Shown here: piece by piece, positions 31,840 through 44,461 of the stretch
Layout of the letters: each line of letters begins with the position of its first letter
How positions within the stretch are numbered: position 1 is the first letter of the stretch
Assembly: GCA_019240115.1 (NCBI GenBank)
Contig: JAFAYV010000039.1
Location: 1-57,757, forward strand
DNA: 57,757 nucleotides
Direction of reading: 5' to 3'
From: Solirubrobacterales bacterium
GTDB lineage: Bacteria > Actinomycetota > Thermoleophilia > Solirubrobacterales > Solirubrobacteraceae
Program-made: the position numbers and the translations under genes
Notes under the pieces: generated by a model
Told to the model about the DNA's origin: nothing
The model's input: the letters and a program-made list of their open reading frames with translations, nothing else
Database searches by the model: none

Positions 31840-32285
31840 CGGTGCAACCGCGTCCGGTGGATGTCGTGCGCGGTCGAATCGACATCGTTAACCGACGGAG
31901 GCCGGCGCGAGAAGCGCGCCGCCGAGGTCAACAGCCGGCTCTGGGCGTGGCGTCGCAGCGCCCGGCCGCCGAGCGCGCGGATCGGGGGCAGCAGCATGAG
32001 CGCGCCGAGCGCGTCGGTGATGAAGCCCGGGACGATCACGAGCAGGCCGCCGAGGACGACGAGCGCGCCGTTGATCGCCTCGTGCGCGGGCGCGCGCTCG
32101 GACGCGACCGCGCCGGTGAAGCGCCGCCAGGCGGCGCGACCCTCCGAGCGCAGCAGCCACGAGCCGAGGGGCCATCCGGCGACGAGGAGCCCGACCGTCT
32201 CGAGCACGCCGATCGCGTGGGCGACCTGGAGGGCGACGAGCAGCTCGGCGATCGGCCAGAGCACGAGGAGGACGAGGAAGAGCAT
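31836..32285 (-). CDS. fxsA: FxsA family membrane protein
   Basis: A 149-residue inner-membrane protein. It fits the FxsA pattern: LVLWPIAELLVALQVAHAIG, GWPLGSWLLRSEGRAAWRRF, a central hydrophilic loop, then GALVVLGGLLVIVPGFITDA and LGALMLLPPIRALGGRAL. Three or four membrane helices are expected, with a basic cytoplasmic tail. FxsA in E. coli modulates phage exclusion when overproduced; the native role is unclear. A TAGCCT box lies 9 nt before the ATG. The stop overlaps the next gene. Confidence 0.88.
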   Translation of the reverse strand: MLFLVLLVLWPIAELLVALQVAHAIGVLETVGLLVAGWPLGSWLLRSEGRAAWRRFTGAVASERAPAHEAINGALVVLGGLLVIVPGFITDALGALMLLPPIRALGGRALRRHAQSRLLTSAARFSRRPPSVNDVDSTAHDIHRTRLHR

Positions 32286-32294
32286 GTGCCGTGA

Positions 32295-32300
32295 AGGCTA
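32295..32300 (-). promoter_or_regulatory. -10-like TAGCCT of fxsA
   Basis: TAGCCT ends 9 nt before the fxsA ATG; no ribosome site is visible. Confidence 0.4.
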
Positions 32301-32316
32301 GTCCGCGCGACCGCGG

Positions 32317-33336
32317 TCAGAGCCCGAGCGCGGCCCGTGCGCCGACCAACGCCTCGGGATCGGGCTCGGCGCCCGGCTCCAATCCCAGGCTCGCCCGCGT
32401 CCGCCGCTCCCAATTGTAGAGGCCGACGTCGAGCGCCTCGAGCGGCAGGCCGGAGGCCTCCGCGAGCTCGGCGGCGCGGCGCCCGAGCAGCATCGGATCG
32501 CCGATCCCCAGCACCCGCTTGGCGGCGAGCGTCACCGCATCCGAACCGCCGAGCGCAAGCTCGCCGGCCCGCAGCTCATAGACACCGAGGCGCCCGAGCG
32601 TGACGAGCAGGTCGAAGCGCGCGCCGCGCTGCAGTCCCGGCAGCGCGAGCCGTTCGTAGATGCGAGCGAAGCGCCGCTCGGCGCTCCATCCGCGGTCGCC
32701 GGTGATCGCCGCCGCCTGCGAGCCCGAGCGCGCCGCCCAGGCGCGATAGAACGCTAGCGTGCGGGCGCCGCCCGCCGGGTCGACCGACGTGCGGGGGCCG
32801 AGCGCGACGTCATCGAGGACGGGCAGCTCGCCGGATGCCCAGGAGGTCCGCGCCGCCTCGATCGCCGCGAACGGCGCATCGCCGTCGAGCGGACCGAGGA
32901 CGGCGATGAGCAGCGCGAGCCAGGTCCGCTCCTCGATGTCGCCCGAGGCGGCGACCTCCGCGTACGGGCCCGGCGGATCTGACTGCAGCCGCGTCAGGCG
33001 CGTGGCGGCGAAGGCGATCTCGGCGGCGAGGCGCTCGGCGTCGGCCACTGAGCGCAGCCCCGGCACCAGCCGCGAGTGAAAGCCGTCATCGGCATCGCGC
33101 GCGAGGCGACGCACGGTCATGCCCGAGCTTGCGGCTCCGCGGGCACGCGATCGCGTCCGCGGCTCGCCGGCGGCCGACCGCGACGACCCCTCCGACGCCG
33201 AGCCCGGCCGCGCCGGGGCACGCGCCGAAGCGGCCGGCGTCCCGGGCGTGACCACCGGCCGCAGCTCCAGATCCTGCTCGCGGGTGCAGATCGGACAGTT
33301 CTGGATCAGTCGGTTATGACGGCAGAAGCTCGGCAT
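32317..33336 (-). CDS. Hypothetical protein with an N-terminal Cys/His motif
   Basis: A 339-residue protein of unrecognised family. The first 20 residues have C-x2-H and C-x2-C pairs (FCRHNRLIQNCPICTREQ), likely a small zinc site. A ~50-residue Ala/Arg/Ser-rich linker (SARAPARPGSASEGSSRS) follows, then an alpha-helical domain. Its C-terminal part, LPGLQRGARFDLLVTLGRLG through LGIGDPMLLGRRAAELAEAS, looks like a helix-hairpin-helix-type DNA-binding arrangement, though this is only a visual impression. It is separated from fxsA by 31 bp. A nucleic acid role is plausible but unproven. Confidence 0.7.
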   Translation of the reverse strand: MPSFCRHNRLIQNCPICTREQDLELRPVVTPGTPAASARAPARPGSASEGSSRSAAGEPRTRSRARGAASSGMTVRRLARDADDGFHSRLVPGLRSVADAERLAAEIAFAATRLTRLQSDPPGPYAEVAASGDIEERTWLALLIAVLGPLDGDAPFAAIEAARTSWASGELPVLDDVALGPRTSVDPAGGARTLAFYRAWAARSGSQAAAITGDRGWSAERRFARIYERLALPGLQRGARFDLLVTLGRLGVYELRAGELALGGSDAVTLAAKRVLGIGDPMLLGRRAAELAEASGLPLEALDVGLYNWERRTRASLGLEPGAEPDPEALVGARAALGL

Positions 33337-33360
33337 CGTGGCCGTCGAGTCACTATAGGG

Positions 33361-34437
33361 TCAGATCGGAGGCCGGGCCGCCGCCACCTCGGCGACGGCG
33401 GCGGCCTGCGCGGCGCCGGCTTCCTCGGCGCTCTCGGCGCGTCGATGCTCGCGCCCGCGCGTGATGACGTCGCGGAAGCTTCGCAGCCGGAAGATGAACA
33501 CGAGCGCCGCGAAGCCCAGCAGCCACGTCAGCACGACGGTGGCGATCTGCTGGCCGACGGAGAACGCGGCGATGTCCCGGGCGCGGGCGAAGATCGTCAC
33601 CAGCAGCGCCTGCTGGACGCCCGCGCCGCCGGGGGTGAACGGGAACACCGACGCGATCACCTGGACGGCGAGCACGAGCAGCGCGTTGCGAACCGACCCG
33701 CCGATGTGAAACGCGTCGAGCAGCGCCCAATAGGCGCCGAAGCGCGGCACCCAGCTCGCCGCCTGCCAGCTCGCCATCGTGCGCAGGTAGCGGTCGCGAT
33801 CGCGCAGGATCTCCAGGCCGAGCCGGATCCGCTGCCAGAACGCCCGCACCCGCGCCGAGAGCAGCGCGAAGCCGACCACGAACGCCATCCCGAGCACCGT
33901 CAAGAAGAACAGCGTGAAGCGCATGTGCGCCGCGAAGAAGCTGATGTCGAAGGCCGGCAGCTGCGAGAAGTCCGGGGGCTTGGGGAACACGCCCTGGGTG
34001 AAGGCGAACGCCATCACGAGCACGCCGACGAACCAGTCGAACAGCACCCCGGTCGAGAGTGCGGTCGCGATCGTCGGGTAGCTCGACTCGTCGATCGCCA
34101 GCCGCGTCAGGAACAGCTGGGCGACGTTGCCGCCGCCGAGCGGGGCGACGTTGTTGATCGCGTAGCCGACCATGTACGCGCCCCACACGTCGCGCCAGCG
34201 CACGCGGCGTTCTGGGTAGGACGCGCGCAGCGCGTTGCACAGGGCCCGCGAGCGCAGCAGCAGATACAGCGCGAACAGCGCAAGCCCGATGAGCAGCGAC
34301 GACCAGCGCAGGCTCGTCAGTTGTGCGAAGAACCGGCCCGTCGAATGGAGCAGGTTCTCGATCGTGACCAGGACCGAGCCGCCGTGATGATGGACGCCCG
34401 CGATCACGATCTCCGGCGTCATGGAGAACATCGTCAT
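33361..34437 (-). CDS. Lysylphosphatidylglycerol synthase TM / flippase-like membrane protein
   Basis: An integral membrane protein of the LPG_synthase_TM (UPF0104/AglD-like) family, which includes lipid flippases and glycolipid transport proteins. About 358 residues from this start and eight or so hydrophobic helices are visible, e.g. LLIGLALFALYLLL, GVLFDWFVGVLVMAFAF and FTLFFLTVLGMAFVVGFALL. The family motifs GYAINNVAPLGGGNVAQLFL and FPFTPGGAGVQQALLV are present. The Ala/Glu-rich tail is cytoplasmic. ATG 34437 is preferred to ATG 34497 because the extra residues are encoded by an 18-bp tandem duplication (PRQFGG/PRQLGG) next to large hairpins. The substrate is unknown. Confidence 0.82.
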   Translation of the reverse strand: MTMFSMTPEIVIAGVHHHGGSVLVTIENLLHSTGRFFAQLTSLRWSSLLIGLALFALYLLLRSRALCNALRASYPERRVRWRDVWGAYMVGYAINNVAPLGGGNVAQLFLTRLAIDESSYPTIATALSTGVLFDWFVGVLVMAFAFTQGVFPKPPDFSQLPAFDISFFAAHMRFTLFFLTVLGMAFVVGFALLSARVRAFWQRIRLGLEILRDRDRYLRTMASWQAASWVPRFGAYWALLDAFHIGGSVRNALLVLAVQVIASVFPFTPGGAGVQQALLVTIFARARDIAAFSVGQQIATVVLTWLLGFAALVFIFRLRSFRDVITRGREHRRAESAEEAGAAQAAAVAEVAAARPPI

Positions 34438-34512
34438 ACGGTCGCACACCGTCCCGCCGAGCTGGCGCGGCTTCCCGCCGAACTGGCGCGGCTGCATGGT
34501 CGCGAGAAGGGA

Positions 34513-34544
34513 CCGGGGGGCCCAGATCCATCTGGGCCCCCCGG
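34513..34544 (-). terminator. Very strong 15-bp inverted repeat
   Basis: CCGGGGGGCCCAGAT and its exact complement are separated by two bases. It lies between gltD and the flippase gene, both on the minus strand, and is the largest perfect hairpin in the window. Only a short TTCTC follows on the minus strand, so it may be a terminator, an attenuator or a structured leader element. Confidence 0.55.
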
Positions 34545-34603
34545 AGAGCCAGGGAAGTGGGGGCGCAGTTCCCTGACCGACAGGGGCGAGAATTCCCGCC
34601 CCA
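34513..34603 (-). other. Three-hairpin structured region; candidate small RNA or leader
   Basis: Reading the minus strand, the region 34603 to 34513 holds GGGGCG/CGCCCC (34584-34603) and CAGGGAA/TTCCCTG with a C-rich loop (about 34551-34576). The 15-bp repeat at 34513-34544 follows. An AT-rich stretch with GGATAAAG precedes it at about 34605-34640 and could be a promoter. No reading frame explains it. The whole gap 34498-34720 otherwise shows no gene. Confidence 0.4.
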
Positions 34604-34720
34604 AGCTTTATCCAAACCTACGAGGCCCCTAAAATGTTACTAAGAGCGCCCCGGAGCCCGGCTCTGAGGCCGGACCGTAGCATCTTGCGCGCGTTCGTGA
34701 GGATTGGTGGCCCGCAACGA

Positions 34721-36292
34721 CTACGCGTTGCGCGTCGCGGGACCGGTGAAGAACTGGTCACCGGGCCGCACCGATCCGGCCGCCTCCGCCTCGTGGCGAA
34801 GCGTCCGGTCGGACTCCCCGCTCCAGGCGCCGACCGCGAGCCGCTCGCGGTCGGCGTCCATCGGGCTGCCGCCGAGGTCGGCGTTGACGATCCGCGCGCA
34901 CCGGCGGCCCTCGGCGATCGCCGTGACGATGAGCGACTGTCCGATCCGCGCATCGCCGCATGCGTACACCCGGCCGACCGAGCTCCGGTAGGTCTGGCGG
35001 GTGCGGATGTTGCCGCGCCGGTCGAGCTCGAGGTCGAGCTCGGACACGAGCCCCTCGTGCTCGGGATGCTCAAAGCCGATCGCGACCAGCACGAGGTCGG
35101 CCTCGAGGACGAACTCGCTGCCCGGCACGGGGGTCAGGTCCCGCGAGGAGGTGCCCGTCACCTGCCGCGCGTAGACGTGGCTGACGACGCCGTCGCGGCC
35201 GCCGAACCCGGTCACCTCGGTCCCCCAGCGGCGCTTGCCCCCCTCCTCGAGGGCATACGTGCTCGCCGTTCGCTTCGGCGGCAGCGGCCACGGCGTCCGG
35301 GGATCGTGGCCGCCGGGCAGCTCCGCGTAGACGTCGAGCATGATGACGCTCGTGGCGTGCTCGCGATGCGAGTTGGAGATGCAGTCCATCCCGGTGTCGC
35401 CGCCTCCGACGACGATGACGCGCTTGCCCGCCGCGGTGATCTCCTCGCCGGGCTCCGGCGGCCGGCTCGGACGTCCCTCCTGCGCCGCCACCCACCGGTT
35501 GCGCTGGTAGAGGTAGGCCATCGCGGGATGGATCCCGCGCAGCTCGTGACCTGGCACCCCCATTCCCCGCGAGACGCGGGAGCCGATCGCGATCACGACC
35601 GCGTCGAAGCGCTCCTGCAGCTCGTCGACGGTGAGGTCGCGGCCGACGTCGGTGTCGTAGCGAAACTCGATCCCCTCGGCCTCGAGGATCGCGACCCGGC
35701 GGTCGATGATCCACTTCTCGAGCTTGGCGTCGGGCACGCCGAAGCGCAGCAGGCCGCCCGGGCCCTCGTCGCGCTCCAGGACCGTGACGGCGTGGCCGCA
35801 GCGGTTGAGCTCGGCGGCCACGGCGAGCCCCGCCGGCCCGGCGCCGACGACCGCGACCGTGCGCCCCGAGCGCCGGTCGGGCGGCTCGGGAACGATCCAG
35901 CCCTCGTCGAACGCCCGCTGGACGATCGCCAGCTCGATCTGCTCGATCGTCACCGCGTCGTCGTTGATCGCCAGCACGCACGCCGACTCACACGGCGCCG
36001 GGCAGATGAGCCCGGTGAACTCGGGGAAGTTGTTCGTCGCGTGCAACTGGTCGATCGCGTCGCGCCACTTGCCGGTGTAGACGAGGTCGTTCCAGTCGGG
36101 GATGAGGTTGCCCAGCGGGCAGCCCTCGTGGCAGAAGGGGACGCCGCAGTCCATGCAGCGGGCACCCTGCCGTTGCAGCTCCTCCTCCGGCTGCAGCGCG
36201 AAGTACTGATCGTAGTCGCCGACCCGCGCCCGCGGGTCGCGCTTGTCGAACCCGACGCGATGAATCTTCAGAAAGGCCCCGAGCTCGCCCAT
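34721..36292 (-). CDS. gltD: Glutamate synthase (NADPH) small subunit
   Basis: A 523-residue flavoprotein that passes electrons from NADPH to the large subunit GltB during ammonia assimilation. The N-terminal Fe-S cysteines are in RCMDCGVPFCHEGCPLGN and CPAPCESACVL. The FAD motif is VAVVGAGPAGLAVAAEL near residue 148 and the NADPH motif VIVVGGGDTGMDCISNS near residue 290. The late segment VYACGDARIGQSLIVTAIAE closes the FAD site. ATG 36292 opens the usual MGELGAFLKIHR. gltB lies beyond an alkA-like gene on the opposite strand, so the two subunits are not in one simple operon. Confidence 0.95.
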   Translation of the reverse strand: MGELGAFLKIHRVGFDKRDPRARVGDYDQYFALQPEEELQRQGARCMDCGVPFCHEGCPLGNLIPDWNDLVYTGKWRDAIDQLHATNNFPEFTGLICPAPCESACVLAINDDAVTIEQIELAIVQRAFDEGWIVPEPPDRRSGRTVAVVGAGPAGLAVAAELNRCGHAVTVLERDEGPGGLLRFGVPDAKLEKWIIDRRVAILEAEGIEFRYDTDVGRDLTVDELQERFDAVVIAIGSRVSRGMGVPGHELRGIHPAMAYLYQRNRWVAAQEGRPSRPPEPGEEITAAGKRVIVVGGGDTGMDCISNSHREHATSVIMLDVYAELPGGHDPRTPWPLPPKRTASTYALEEGGKRRWGTEVTGFGGRDGVVSHVYARQVTGTSSRDLTPVPGSEFVLEADLVLVAIGFEHPEHEGLVSELDLELDRRGNIRTRQTYRSSVGRVYACGDARIGQSLIVTAIAEGRRCARIVNADLGGSPMDADRERLAVGAWSGESDRTLRHEAEAAGSVRPGDQFFTGPATRNA

Positions 36293-36403
36293 GGAGGGCG
36301 AGCAAGGCTAGCAATCCCCGGCGGCGGGCAGAACGTGCTACGCATCCCACATGGCACGCCATCACGGAGCCCTCGCCGCCGCGACCCGAGCCCGCCTGCG
36401 CTG

Positions 36404-37300
36404 ATGGCGACGCTGTCGCTCGCTCCCGAGGGGCCGTTCTCGCTGCAGGCGGCCGCCGGCTTTGGCTTCGGTCCGACCGAGGGCCGCGCCCCGGTGTGGG
36501 ACGGCATGCTGCGGCTCGCCTTTGCCGTCGACGGCGGGACGGGCTATGCGGGCGTCGTCCTGCGCCAGGCCGACGTCGACGGACCGGTCGACGTCGAGCT
36601 GACGACGACCGGCGGGGCCGATCCCGACGCCGCGCTCGCCCAGACGGCGCGGACGCTGTCGCTCGACCACGACGCCCGCGGGTTCATCGCCCTCGGCGAG
36701 ACCGATCCTGTGCTGGGCGCGCTCCAGCTCGCTCATCCCGGCCAGCGACCGGTGCTCTTCTCCTCCCCCTATGAGGCCGCCGCGTGGTCGATCATCTCAG
36801 CGCGCCGTCGCGGGACCCAGGGCGCCACCGTGCGCGCCGAGCTCGGCGAGCGTCAGGGCGAGACTTTCGAGCTCGCCGGCGTCCCGATGCCCGCCTTCCC
36901 ACAGCCCGATCGCCTGATCGAGATCGAGGACCGCTTTCCCGGGCTCGACGACACGAAGGTGCAGCGCCTGCGCGCGCTCGCCGCGGCGGCCGCGGCCGGC
37001 GAGCTCGACGTCGAGCGGCTGCGCGCGCTCGGCCCCGAGAACGCCCAGCGCGACCTGCAGCGACTGTCGGGGATCGGCCCGTTCTACGCGTCGCTGATCG
37101 TCCTGCGCGCCAGCGGCTTCGCCGACGCGATCTCCGCCGAGCCCGAGCCCAAGGCGGCCGCCTACGCCGGCGACTACTACGGCCGCGGAGGCCCACTGGA
37201 CGCGACGGCGTTCGCCGAGCTCGCGGAGCGCTGGCGCCCGTTCAGGACCTGGGCAATGGTGCTCATCCGCCTCGCCGGCGACCGCGGCACCGAGATCTAG
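36404..37300 (+). CDS. HhH-GPD DNA-3-methyladenine glycosylase-like protein (AlkA type)
   Basis: A 298-residue base-excision glycosylase-like protein. The N-terminal ~110 residues form the AlkA-like beta domain. The glycosylase core has EAAAWSIISARRRGTQGATV, IEDRFPGLDDTKVQRLRALA, and the helix-hairpin-helix LQRLSGIGPFYASLIVLRAS. The catalytic aspartate of AlkA lies about ten residues later (LPDD); here the segment reads ADAISAEPEPKAAA, so a glutamate stands near that place. Activity is therefore uncertain. ATG 36404 is divergent from gltD and the stop lies 15 bp from the convergent gltB stop. It sits between gltB and gltD. Confidence 0.82.
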   Translation: MATLSLAPEGPFSLQAAAGFGFGPTEGRAPVWDGMLRLAFAVDGGTGYAGVVLRQADVDGPVDVELTTTGGADPDAALAQTARTLSLDHDARGFIALGETDPVLGALQLAHPGQRPVLFSSPYEAAAWSIISARRRGTQGATVRAELGERQGETFELAGVPMPAFPQPDRLIEIEDRFPGLDDTKVQRLRALAAAAAAGELDVERLRALGPENAQRDLQRLSGIGPFYASLIVLRASGFADAISAEPEPKAAAYAGDYYGRGGPLDATAFAELAERWRPFRTWAMVLIRLAGDRGTEI

Positions 37301-37315
37301 CGGCGGGGCCGGCCA

Positions 37316-41902
<4,587 letters not shown>

Positions 41903-41955
41903 GGAACCAGTGCCTTCAGTCGGGGGCAGGGCAGGCACGGCGGGGCAGCCGTCGA

Positions 41956-41961
41956 AGTCTA
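41956..41961 (-). promoter_or_regulatory. -10-like TAGACT of gltB
   Basis: TAGACT inside TATAGACT lies about 54 nt before ATG 41902, giving a short leader with a GAAGG ribosome site. It supports ATG 41902 as the start. Confidence 0.45.
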
Positions 41962-41995
41962 TAGGCGCGCGGACCCCGACCGCGAGCGGCGGAGA

Positions 41996-42928
41996 TCAGG
42001 ACTTGGCCTTGGCCCTGGACCGCGAGCCGCTCTTCGACCGCGACGAGCCGCTCGAGCTCGAGCCGTTCGAGCTCTTCGACGTCGAGGACGACCGCTTGCC
42101 GCCGGTCTTGCTCGGGGACTTCTTCGGCGTCGGCTCGTCGGCGTCGCCCGAGCGGATCTCGGCGAGGCTCGCCTCGAGCGCGGCCATGAGGTCGGGCGCC
42201 GGCGTGTCGTCCTCGGCCTCGGGCTGGACGGCGATCTCCTCGCCGGCCGCCTTGCGCTCGATCAGATCGAGCACCCGCTCGCGATATTCGTCCTTGAACT
42301 TCGTCGGGTCGAAGTCGGCCGAGAGAGAGTCGATCAGCTGCTGGGCCATCGTCAGCTCCCGCTTGGTCGCCTCGGCCTCGTGAGCCCCGTCGAGCTCGTC
42401 GAGGCGGTCGGGCGAGAGCACCTCGTCGCCGAACAGCATCGTCGACAGCGCCATCGCGTCGCCGGCGGGACGCAGCGCGCACAGCTGCTGCTTGGAGCGG
42501 ATGACGACGCGGCCGATTGCCACCTTGCCGGCGTCGCGCATCGCCTGCAGCAGCAGCTGGTAGGCCTTCGCGCCGCCGGTGGCGGGCGCCAGGTAGTACG
42601 AGTGGTCGTAGTAGATCGGGTCGATGTCTGCGAGGTCGACGAACTCCTCGATGTCGATCGTCTTCGTCGCCTTGGGGTCGAGCGCCTCGAGCTCCTCGGG
42701 CTCGATCAGCACGTAGCGGTCGGGGCTGAGCTCGTAGCCCTTGACGATGTCCTCGAAGGCCACCTCGTCGCCGGTCGACGGGTCGACGCGCTTCTGCTTG
42801 ATACGGCTGCCGGTCTTCGACGAGAGCTGGTGGAAGCGGACGGTCTTGGGCGAGGTCGCGCTGTACATCTTGACGGGCACGTTGACCAGCCCGAAGCTGA
42901 TCGCGCCGCTCCAGATCGCTCGTGGCAT
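41996..42928 (-). CDS. ku: Bacterial Ku protein (non-homologous end joining)
   Basis: A 310-residue DNA-end-binding protein that recruits ligase D in bacterial NHEJ. The core is typical: AIWSGAISFGLVNVPVKMYS, VRFHQLSSKTGSRIKQKR, KGYELSPDRYVLIEPEEL, DPIYYDHSYYLAP and KVAIGRVVIRSKQQLCALRP. After ~250 residues a Lys/Ser/Arg-rich tail (KKSPSKTGGKRSSSTSKSSN and onward) extends to the end, like the basic tails that aid DNA binding in actinobacterial Ku. A TATACA box lies 8 nt before the ATG. No ligD is in the window. Confidence 0.95.
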   Translation of the reverse strand: MPRAIWSGAISFGLVNVPVKMYSATSPKTVRFHQLSSKTGSRIKQKRVDPSTGDEVAFEDIVKGYELSPDRYVLIEPEELEALDPKATKTIDIEEFVDLADIDPIYYDHSYYLAPATGGAKAYQLLLQAMRDAGKVAIGRVVIRSKQQLCALRPAGDAMALSTMLFGDEVLSPDRLDELDGAHEAEATKRELTMAQQLIDSLSADFDPTKFKDEYRERVLDLIERKAAGEEIAVQPEAEDDTPAPDLMAALEASLAEIRSGDADEPTPKKSPSKTGGKRSSSTSKSSNGSSSSGSSRSKSGSRSRAKAKS

Positions 42929-42936
42929 ACAGGCTT

Positions 42937-42942
42937 TGTATA
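42937..42942 (-). promoter_or_regulatory. -10-like TATACA of ku
   Basis: TATACA ends 8 nt before the ku ATG, within CGCTATAC, similar to the moeZ and cysM boxes. The gap 42943-43154 shows no gene. Confidence 0.5.
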
Positions 42943-43154
42943 GCGCAGAGCCCGACCGGGCAAGGGCTGAGCGCGGTCTTGCCGGAGCAACTCGCCGTCG
43001 GGCATCCGGCACAGGCCGGTCCCGGCGACGTACCGCCAGGTACGGCACGCCCCCGACGATCCGGCGCTCGTGGATCGGCACGATGGGGCGCAGAGAGGCG
43101 TCCTGCTCGGTCGCCGCCGTAGCGCCGGCGGCGAACAGCCGCTCTGCTCCCGCG

Positions 43155-44138
43155 TCAGAGCCCGACCGGCGACATGTCGGCGTAGCGATCGCCGGCGGCC
43201 GACCCCGCGGGGGCCGCCTCGTCGATCGCGGCCAGCTCGTCGTCGCTCAGCGCGATCTCCGTCGCCTGCACGTTCTGCTCGAGGTAGGAGCGGCGCTTGG
43301 TGCCCGGGATCGGGACGACGTCGTCGCCCTGGGCCATGACCCAGGCGAGCGCGAGCTGCCCGGGCGTGCAGTCCTTCTCGGCCGCGAGCTGCCTGATCCG
43401 GGCGACGAGCTCGAGGTTGCGGTCGAAGTTCTCGCCCTCGAAGCGTGGATTGGCGCGGCGGAAGTCGCCGGGCGCGAGATCATCGCGGGAGGCGATCGCG
43501 CCGGTGAGAAAGCCACGGCCGAGCGGGCTGTAGGCGACGAAGCCGATGCGCAGCTCGCGCAGGGTCGGCAGGACCTCGTCCTCGGGGTCGCGCGACCACA
43601 GCGAGTACTCGGTCTGCAGCGCGGAGATCGGATGGACCGCGTGGGCGCGGCGAATCGTGTCCGCCGACGCCTCGGACAGTCCCAGGAAGCGGACCTTGCC
43701 GGCATCGACCAGCTCGGCCATCGCCCCAACGGTCTCCTCGATCGGGACGTCGGGGTCGACGCGGTGCTGGTAGTAGAGGTCGATGTGATCGGTGGACAGC
43801 CGCTGCAGCGAGGCGTCGCACGCCCTGGCGACGTAATCGGGCCGTCCGTTAATGCCGCGGACGGTCGGATCCTCGGGATCGCGGACGATCCCGAACTTCG
43901 TCGCCAGCACGACCTCGTCGCGGCGCCGGGCGATCGCCTCGCCGACGAGGCGCTCGTTCGTGTGCGGCCCGTACATGTCGGCGGTGTCGAGCAGGGTGAC
44001 GCCGAGGTCAAGCGCCCGGTGGATCGTGGCGGCGGCCTCGGCCTCGTCGGCCGTGCCGTAGAACTCCGACATCCCCATGCAGCCCAGGCCCTGGGCCGAG
44101 ACGGTGAGTCCGGTGCTGCCGAGCTGGCGGTGGTCCAT
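43155..44138 (-). CDS. Aldo/keto reductase
   Basis: A 327-residue NADP(H)-dependent (alpha/beta)8 oxidoreductase of the plant-auxin-induced/YajO-like group. The catalytic tetrad is visible: Asp and Tyr in [18 protein letters not shown], Lys in [10 protein letters not shown] and His in [30 protein letters not shown] and [11 protein letters not shown] are also characteristic. ATG 44138 is chosen since [19 protein letters not shown] is the normal N-terminus, and a TACGCT box lies exactly 6 nt upstream. The substrate is unknown. Confidence 0.93.
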   Translation of the reverse strand: MDHRQLGSTGLTVSAQGLGCMGMSEFYGTADEAEAAATIHRALDLGVTLLDTADMYGPHTNERLVGEAIARRRDEVVLATKFGIVRDPEDPTVRGINGRPDYVARACDASLQRLSTDHIDLYYQHRVDPDVPIEETVGAMAELVDAGKVRFLGLSEASADTIRRAHAVHPISALQTEYSLWSRDPEDEVLPTLRELRIGFVAYSPLGRGFLTGAIASRDDLAPGDFRRANPRFEGENFDRNLELVARIRQLAAEKDCTPGQLALAWVMAQGDDVVPIPGTKRRSYLEQNVQATEIALSDDELAAIDEAAPAGSAAGDRYADMSPVGL

Positions 44139-44144
44139 GGTTCG

Positions 44145-44150
44145 AGCGTA
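44145..44150 (-). promoter_or_regulatory. -10-like TACGCT of the aldo/keto reductase
   Basis: TACGCT ends 6 nt before ATG 44138, with no ribosome site. Confidence 0.5.
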
Positions 44151-44208
44151 GCGTCCAATCTGACGGACACCGGCGCTCGGCGCTGCGGCCTCCCCCGCCG
44201 TGCCACGA

Positions 44209-44330
44209 CGGGCTGTGTCGCCTGCGCCCGGTAACGCCCTCGGCCCCAACCCGCTGCGATCGTCATCCCGTGCCACCGCGTGGTGCACGCCCGCGGCGGC
44301 ATCTCGATGAGCGAGGAGCGCCTGTCCAAG
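44209..44330 (+). pseudogene. Remnant of an O6-alkylguanine-DNA alkyltransferase gene (ogt)
   Basis: The plus strand reads [16 protein letters not shown] (44209-44256) and then, two bases out of frame, [15 protein letters not shown] (from 44259). Together these match the conserved active-site region of Ogt/Ada-type methyltransferases ([22 protein letters not shown]), with the acceptor cysteine in PCHRVV. No N-terminal domain is found upstream and the sequence after ARGGI departs from the family, running to a stop at 44448-44450. The rest of the 323-bp gap 44139-44461 holds nothing else recognisable. It cannot encode an active repair protein as it stands. Confidence 0.6.
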
Positions 44331-44447
44331 CTTGGCGGCGGTGACACCGGCGCGGGTCGCAGCGCCCGCCCTGCCGGCGATCGAGGCCCGGTCAGCCGGC
44401 GGGCGCCCGAGCCCGGGATGTGCTGTTGCGTCGCCCCGCCGAGCGGG

Positions 44448-44453
44448 TAGACG
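44448..44453 (+). promoter_or_regulatory. -10-like TAGACG of the BrkB/YihY gene
   Basis: TAGACG ends 8 nt before ATG 44462 without a ribosome site. It is a weaker match because its last base is G rather than T. Confidence 0.35.
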
Positions 44454-44461
44454 ACCACCGT

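Noticed and set aside
34513-34603. 6C RNA or another known small RNA
   Set aside because: Only one loop is C-rich and it has five Cs in a different context; the match is too weak to name.
34634-36403. Long plus-strand open frame running into the alkA-like gene
   Set aside because: It lies antisense to gltD, which has all expected motifs; high GC leaves many frames open by chance.
42929-43081. In-frame N-terminal extension of Ku (beginning PIHERRIVGG)
   Set aside because: Ku proteins begin at the RAIWSG segment; the TATACA box 8 nt before ATG 42928 also supports the shorter form.
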